A DNA stretch of 64,000 bases from Thysanoteuthis rhombus. Its lineage: Eukaryota; Mollusca; Cephalopoda; Oegopsida; Thysanoteuthidae. The stretch is taken from contig OY735222.1 in assembly GCA_963457665.1 (NCBI GenBank), positions 36,099,891 to 36,163,890 on the forward strand, read 5' to 3'. The notes below the pieces were generated by a model. It was not told where the DNA came from. It made no database searches and worked only from the letters and a program-made list of their open reading frames with translations. Position numbers and translations under genes: made by a program. This document shows positions 58,143-64,000 of this stretch, piece after piece (the stretch's first letter is position 1; every line of letters begins with the position of its first letter).

Positions 58143-58588
58143 CATCATCATCAGTCTTTTAGCATCCATCATTGGACATAGACTTTCCCCAGGATTTGCC
58201 AAACTTCTCTATCATGGGCGTCACGGAGCCAGTACTTCCTGAACTTGTCTAGCTCGTCTCTCCATCTAACATTTTGCCGGCCTCGGTTGCGCATGTGGTC
58301 TCGGGGAATCCATGTTGTGAGTCGTGATGTCCATCGATTGTCTGCCATTCTTGCAACATGGCCAGCCCACCGCCATTTGAGATTTTTTATGGATTCTATG
58401 ATGTCTTTAACTCTTGTCTCTTCCCGGATGTACTGTGCTGTTTTGTGGTCTCTCCATGTGAGGCCCAGCATTATTCTTTCATGTGCACGTTGCATGGTTC
58501 TCAATCTACGGGTCTGTCTCTTGGTTAGGTTCCATGTTTCAGCTCCATAAGTGACTATTGGGAGGATGCATTGGTTATACACCCTTCT
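58143..58588 (-). mobile_element. RTE LINE 3' end, young and intact
   Basis: A single open frame on minus (58582-58169) starts at VYNQCILPIVTYGAETWN and runs through ERIMLGLTWRDHKTAQ, KWRWAGHVARMADNRWTS and NVRWRDELDKFRKYW to a normal stop after LGKVYVQ. It is followed by the conserved 3' end and a short (GAT)n tail. 5' truncated at about 58588. Lack of stops and near identity to 49938-50340 point to recent activity. Confidence 0.9.
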
Positions 58589-58966
58589 TCCACTTGCTTT
58601 TAATTTATGTAATTTTAAATAGTAGTCAAAAATCAGTAATAATCATACGTAATACTCCAGAGAATACAATAAAAAATAATAAAATGATTGCTGCATTGGT
58701 TTTCTCTTCTTCCTTCTGGTTTTACTCAGCATAATCCAAGAAACTTTTTATAAAAACAATTGGACATTTGCCTTTGAGAACAGCTGCTCACAGAATAAAA
58801 ATGGTAATTCATTTGCTTCCTGTTTTGTTTTTTTATTTAGAGCAAAGATAAATGAGAAATGTTTCTTTGACAGACGTTGGAAAAAAAAAAAAAAAAATTA
58901 GGAAGGCTAATGAAAAAGAAAAAACGGAGAATTGTTGCGGCCCAGAAATAGGTTCGAACAAATTAC
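58589..58966. other. non-coding stretch with an A-run
   Basis: AT-rich. A 17-18 bp A-run at about 58880-58897. Confidence 0.4.
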
Positions 58967-59145
58967 ATGCCAACAAAGACCTGCTGCTGTTGCAAATGTC
59001 TTCCTTTTATTGAAGAGGAAAGCATTGCAAGGAAAGAAGAATCACAAGACATTAGCTTGCTTTGTAACAAAGATACTGTGATAGGAGGAGGAATTAAATT
59101 GGATTTGGAACCAAGAGGAACTACGTGGTATGGAAGGATTATCAG
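58967..59145 (+). CDS. candidate first coding exon, unrecognised
   Basis: From ATG at 58967 (an in-frame stop lies 21 nt upstream) to a good donor ATCAG/GTAAAA at 59146. It encodes 59 residues plus two bases: a Cys-rich start (MPTKTCCCCKCLPF) followed by IEEESIARKEESQDIS and then GGGIKLDLEPRGTTWYGRII. Composition is coding-like and free of simple repeat. The Cys cluster near the N-terminus could be an acylation site (inference). The start context is weak and I found no convincing second exon in the remaining 5 kb; a T-rich acceptor at 63236 would add a short tail ending in a stop. Confidence 0.4.
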
Positions 59146-62100
59146 GTAAAATGCTGGCTTCAACAAAACAAACAATGGGATTATATACATATATATATAT
59201 ACAAAAGGATGACTCTCTGTGTGTATTATAGACAAACTAGTAAAATAACCATTGCTCTGCTAACGGTGGGTACCTAGGAGTGGAAACCTGAATTACTGTT
59301 GTATCAGAAGAAACCCGTACGTGTTGTCTAAAGCGACCGTCCCAGGCACTTACCCATTTAAATGGGTGTGGAAAAGTAAATGATTCCATTGAAGTCTTGC
59401 TATAACTTTTATGCAGGCCAGTTAAAAAAATAAAAACACGAATAGAAGCTTAAGCTGAATGTAAAAAGTGGCCATAAAAATTAATAATGAATTATGATAC
59501 TTCGGCAAATAAGATTAAATGAAAAAACTCCAGGCAGAAAGGAAAAAAAAGGGTAACCTGCATCGAAATGTATTTAAATGTATATCCGGACTAGATAGGG
59601 TAGTAAATACCAATTATATTTTAATCATACAGCAGTTCCTCATCATAACATGGGTGTTGGGGTCCAAGAAAGACAACAGTATTATAACTGAACACTGGAT
59701 AATCAAAAGTTAATTACGAGTACCAGATAAGTTCTCCAGTGAACATAGGTGTGGTTTACATCACAAAATCAGAAAGGTTATAAGTAAAACACCATGTAAT
59801 TACATGTTAATTGGCTGCAAATTTGATAAATTTGATATTTTAGTCATGTTAAGTGAGTCTTCTGATGAAATTTTGTTTTTATTCATGGTTTTCTGAACGA
59901 GTAAGTGATAACGTTGGCAAAATATTGAGGTACAGCACCTACCTACCCCTTTATAGTGAAGCTATATTAAGGGGCTGAAGCAATATCAACTAACCCAGTC
60001 CAATCAACTCATTCAAGTAAGAGAAAAAGATGACAATGACGTCATTATGATGATGATGATGATGATGTCAATAAAATCCCTGATATTAACATGAAAGTGA
60101 AAGCAAGAGAACTTAGAAAAAGAAAACAAATATCAATCCCTAACTGAACCTACCCCATCCCAACCCCAAGAAAAAAAAAAAATGTAAATCTGTTATTCCC
60201 ATTGAGAGAGCAATAGCTAAGCCCTAACCTGATTAAACATTCACTGTTCTGTCTCGATAGACATACAGTCTCGGGTAACCAATACAACCATATGGGACCC
60301 AAGAGATGAGCAAGGAATGATTTTTGTACCTCCTCACCCCACTGCCCTGGTTCCAGTTCTAGGGTTTTGTGGTTAAACTCTCAAACAACTTGTAGGCCCC
60401 TTCAGTTCAAAGCAAGGATCACTTGTATACACAAGTTGTGGAAGACATTCAACTACCAAAAATCTTTTGCTCCAAGCACTGAACCAGAAAACACTTCACC
60501 CCAAGAACTGGCCTCGTTCATCAACTCTCTTTCATCTCCTCCCACCACCAACATCTTCATTATCCACATCTCCTCCTACTCTTTTTTCCCCTGTTAGGAT
60601 TTTATTCTTCCACTCCCACTCCTTACACCACTCCCCTTTTTATCTTCAAAATAGATTCATAAGCTGAGCACCAACAGAGAAGAAAAAATCAGAATTTTCC
60701 AACTTCCATAACGTGTGACTCATTTTATACAGATTCAGTAACACATTTCTCAATTAGAATTTACCTTCATTTTTACAATGAATATTTTATAATCATGTCA
60801 AATATTTCCTTACTGAAATATCAAACAGTAAAGTGGGTGTGACAACCATCTATACATATTATATCCATTGTACAAAACTGATATTCGCCAGGTGCATTAG
60901 TTAGCATACAAATCAGGGCAATGCGGAGTTTGAGGTTGTCTGGATCAGCTGTTCTTGAGAAATCTGATAGAATAAATACATCTGTACAACACAAGCTTCA
61001 CGTTGACCACTGAATGAAAACACAAGGAAGCCTAGCCTCTCTTAGCCCCACTGCAGTAATATGTCTCTAAAACCTAATGTCAGCCATTGAACAAAAAAAA
61101 CAAGGATGCTCTCCAAATGTAACCACAATAACACATCTCTAAAATGCTAGCTTCCAGTCTCAAATTCTAATCGTTGTGAATTCCATTTTGCAAATGAATC
61201 AATTTATTTACCCTTCCATTTCTATTTTCACTTCTGAAGTAACTCACAAGATCATATGAACAGGAATCGTGATAAATTTTTTTTATCCAGTTAACAAAGC
61301 AATTTTGCATGAAACCCAAATAGTACAACAAAATTTTTTCCACCACTTTTTCATTGCTTTGAAAAAATTAAGTCGAGCCCCTTCGAAACATGCATGGAGC
61401 AGGCACTGCACGAGTTTCCATTAACAAAAGGAAGAACAGTAAACATGTAAATGTTCAAATTTTCTTGTCATTTCCATCAAAAAATTTCATTCATATGCAA
61501 TTTAGCTTTTCTGCCAGCTTCAATGTCATAGTTGCCTTAAACCTATTTGTCAATGAAGAAATCATTATTTCTTTGCTACAATTCATTCAATTTTATGATA
61601 AGCAACATCTCCACACATTTCCATCTATCACACTTTGAAAATAAGTGGCATTCCAAGGGCAATTATGAATCACCGTCACCCATATATGATGCTTTTTACC
61701 TCGGAAATTAAGCAATAGTGGTAATGAAATAAAGTTACCTCGATGAAATTACTAACAGTATTGTTTGAATCATAAATTTATCATTCAAAATGAAACAAAA
61801 ACAGGGACACAAACTGAGGGACCGATTTGGCATAAACTTCCATTGTAAATTGATCCCCCCACCTAACTAAAAGCCCATTTAGGGAGGAAATTTCAAAAAA
61901 CAAGACAACACATGAATAACCTAAACCCCATGATCAAACTAGTCCATTGCGGGTAGCGGGGATTGAGAACTTCATGTTCAAATGGTGAGAGGTAGAGGAG
62001 ATGTTCTGGGAATGGAATCACAACATAAAGAGAGAAAGAAGAATAAAGACAGAAGTAAGGTTGAGGTATACAAAAACATAGGGGGGGGTGAAATATGAAG

Positions 62101-62273
62101 ACACTCGCAAAAAGAGAACGGTTCAACAATGTAGAAGAGAATAAACTTGACAAAATAAAATTAGATAAAATTGAACTAACTTTAGAGTGTCTTTGAGCGG
62201 AAGATTAAGTAACAGCAATGGTTGTTTCAGGTGATGAATATTTTACAAGTCTTCGATCGATTTCTTGGTGTTA
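59146..62273. other. long non-coding stretch
   Basis: Contains a (GAT)n run at about 60045-60067, a CT-rich patch at 60500-60650 and the short repeat at 60917-60970 that resembles 41532-41600. Plus frames around 60367-60667 and 61390-61638 have no recognised motif. Confidence 0.4.
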
Positions 62274-62490
62274 ATAATCACTGCTACCCACAACAGACAG
62301 GTTTAATCACTGTTGCTGGGTTTAGGTTATCCATGTGTTCTGACATTAATACATGTCTATCTAGACAGATTTTGCCCAGCCTTTACAGTTCATAATAGAG
62401 ACATGAAATTTTGCACACAACCACTCCTCAATGAGTGGCGAAAAAATTCTTTCCTTTTTGGGATTCAATATACTATATTAGTTTATACTA
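62274..62490 (+). repeat. unclassified dispersed repeat (family C), copy 2
   Basis: Second copy of the family at 57749-57965: gctacccacaacagacag, tgttgctgggtttaggttat, and a gagacatgaaattttgcac block. Confidence 0.65.
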
Positions 62491-62639
62491 AATTAGTCAC
62501 AAGTTTGTGCCTGCTCCATTTCTGAAAAATCAGATGATTTTTGATGATCGAAGCCAAAAAAAATAGGAGACAAGAGATTTATTCGTTGATCACCAATTTT
62601 TTCAACATTTTAATTGATCACTATCAACACAACATGTAT

Positions 62640-62800
62640 GAAGTCTTCTCAATATTTTCCAATGGATGGAAAAGTCCTGGAATCTGAGAAAAATTTCATC
62701 AATTCTTCCTGAACCAATCACTCATCATTCAACGAAATTTAATAACAATTCATCGAGAACTTGAAGAGATATAGTGTGGACAGAGAAACACAAATGAATA
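62640..62800 (-). repeat. family D repeat unit, minus orientation
   Basis: On minus it reads atatctcttcaagttctcga, then a gaattg...aaattt block and caggaagaattgatgaaatt, matching the 4.5-5.1 kb unit. Confidence 0.5.
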
Positions 62801-63104
62801 CGAATCCGCATCCGATTTCCCTGACAATGGATTGGAAACAGAAAAAAAAAATAATTCAAAACATATTCGGAATTCTCATTTCATTTTCTTTCTTTTCCTT
62901 TTTGTCACTGCTATTCAGAATAAAAAGATATTAAAAATTCAGATTGAACATATACCTTTGGGACACTGTGTAGACAAATGAGTAAATAATATATGCATAA
63001 TTTATACAGCGTATGAGTTGCCGCCATGTTCAGTGACAATATATATGTGTGTGTACATGTACCATTATATCTCCATCAATTTGTGTGTGTGTGTCTCTCT
63101 CCCT

Positions 63105-63108
63105 CTCT

Positions 63109-63174
<66 letters not shown>

Positions 63175-63178
63175 ACAT
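63105..63178. repeat. (TC)n(TA)n microsatellite
   Basis: Short (TC) run followed by about 60 bp of TA repeats. Confidence 0.9.
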
Positions 63179-63359
63179 ATATATATGTTTATAAAAATGT
63201 ATTGTACATATATATCTAATTTTTCTCTACAGGGCTGCAGCTTTCTTCTTTAATTGTTCCTTCTATTTACAGTGCCTGCTTTGAAGGAAACATTAACCAT
63301 GAATTATTTCAAAAAAATTTCTATATATTATAGTGCAATTTAAAATCCTTCACTTTGAT
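63179..63359. other. short non-coding gap
   Basis: Contains a T-rich stretch ending ctctacag/ggctgc at 63236, a plausible plus-strand acceptor, but the frame after it closes within about 17 codons. Confidence 0.4.
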
Positions 63360-63397
63360 TATATATATATATATATATATATACGTATAAACACATG

Positions 63398-63436
<39 letters not shown>

Positions 63437-64000
63437 TCACATGAATATAAATATATAGATACACATGTATGTATAAATATACATAGATACACATGTATAT
63501 ATACATATACGCATATACACAGGTATATACGCATATACGCAAGAATATATAGATATACGCGTATGCACATGTATATATACATATACCCATGTATATATAC
63601 ATATACGCATATACACAAGTATATATACGTATACGCATATACACAGGTATACATAGATATACGTATATACACATGTGTATATACATATGCGTGTATATAC
63701 ATATGTAAATATACATATATACATATAAATATATATACACCAAGATATATATACGCATTAATTTATATATATATAAATACATATATATATATATGTATAT
63801 ATATATACATAGATACATATATATACACATACATAAATACACATATACGTATATATACATATATATACACATATACATAAATATACACATTAATACATAT
63901 TTATACACATAAATACATATTTATATATATTCATAAATACGTACATATACATAAATACATACATATATACATAAATACTTATATATATATATATATATAT
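63360..64000. repeat. 640-bp cryptic TA/CA simple-sequence block
   Basis: TA-rich with regular tacgcatatacacag-type and cacatgtatatatacatat-type words between about 63480 and 63680, giving a loose higher-order period of roughly 24-40 bp. It continues beyond the window edge. Tyr/Ile/Thr frames up to 195 codons on both strands are artefacts. Confidence 0.85.

Noticed and set aside
58245..58550. 101-residue plus frame opposite the RTE 3' end
   Set aside because: It is the antisense of the conserved RTE C-terminal coding frame; the same antisense frame recurs opposite 49938-50340.
63321..63908. 195-residue minus frame and several overlapping frames
   Set aside because: Lie entirely in TA/CA-type simple sequence; all six frames are similarly open.

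Overview
This 64 kb window looks like metazoan nuclear DNA that is poor in genes and rich in repeats. The overall character suggests a cephalopod mollusc, octopus-like: AT-rich sequence, very many (TA)n, (CA)n and (TC)n tracts, several tRNA-derived SINE families, and decayed RTE-type LINEs, Penelope-like elements, Helitron, Tc1 and hAT-like pieces. The taxon is an inference from overall character, not from a diagnostic gene. There is no operon structure, rRNA, CRISPR array or bacterial-style coding.

Host coding sequence is scarce. The best gene lies on the minus strand. A terminal exon (45595-46202) has a clean acceptor, an acidic Ser-rich region and a C-terminal helix. It joins in phase to a 103-bp exon at 55042-55144 across an 8.8 kb intron. 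A further phase-compatible candidate exon lies at 56335-56455. I do not recognise the protein. A plus-strand candidate first coding exon is at 58967-59145, and a coding-looking but frameshifted minus-strand remnant is at 52910-53152.

Region by region: 1-9000 is non-coding, with pyrimidine tracts, SINEs and a degenerate tandem repeat (4490-5100). 9055-10460 holds a decayed RTE LINE followed by a decayed Penelope-like element, both on plus. 13.3-15.7 kb holds two RTE fragments, one with an inverted 5' part and a (GAT)n tail. 19.2-22.6 kb has two hAT-like non-autonomous elements. 25.5-27.0 kb holds a minus-strand Penelope-like RT remnant. 28.6-29.9 kb has a tRNA-Val-type SINE and another RTE locus with an inverted 5' piece. 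33.7-41.3 kb carries two minisatellites, SINEs, two Helitron helicase scraps and a foldback element. 45.6-56.5 kb is the candidate gene, whose large intron is packed with transposons: a 2.75 kb RTE on minus, a closely related RTE fragment on plus, and a Tc1-like remnant. 57.5-62.8 kb has SINEs, a young RTE 3' end and two copies of an unclassified repeat. The last 0.9 kb is almost all TA/CA-type simple sequence.

Most of the window is therefore the product of retrotransposition and simple-repeat growth around one unidentified gene. The most interesting structure is the intronic pair of oppositely oriented RTE copies, which could fold into long double-stranded RNA in the pre-mRNA.
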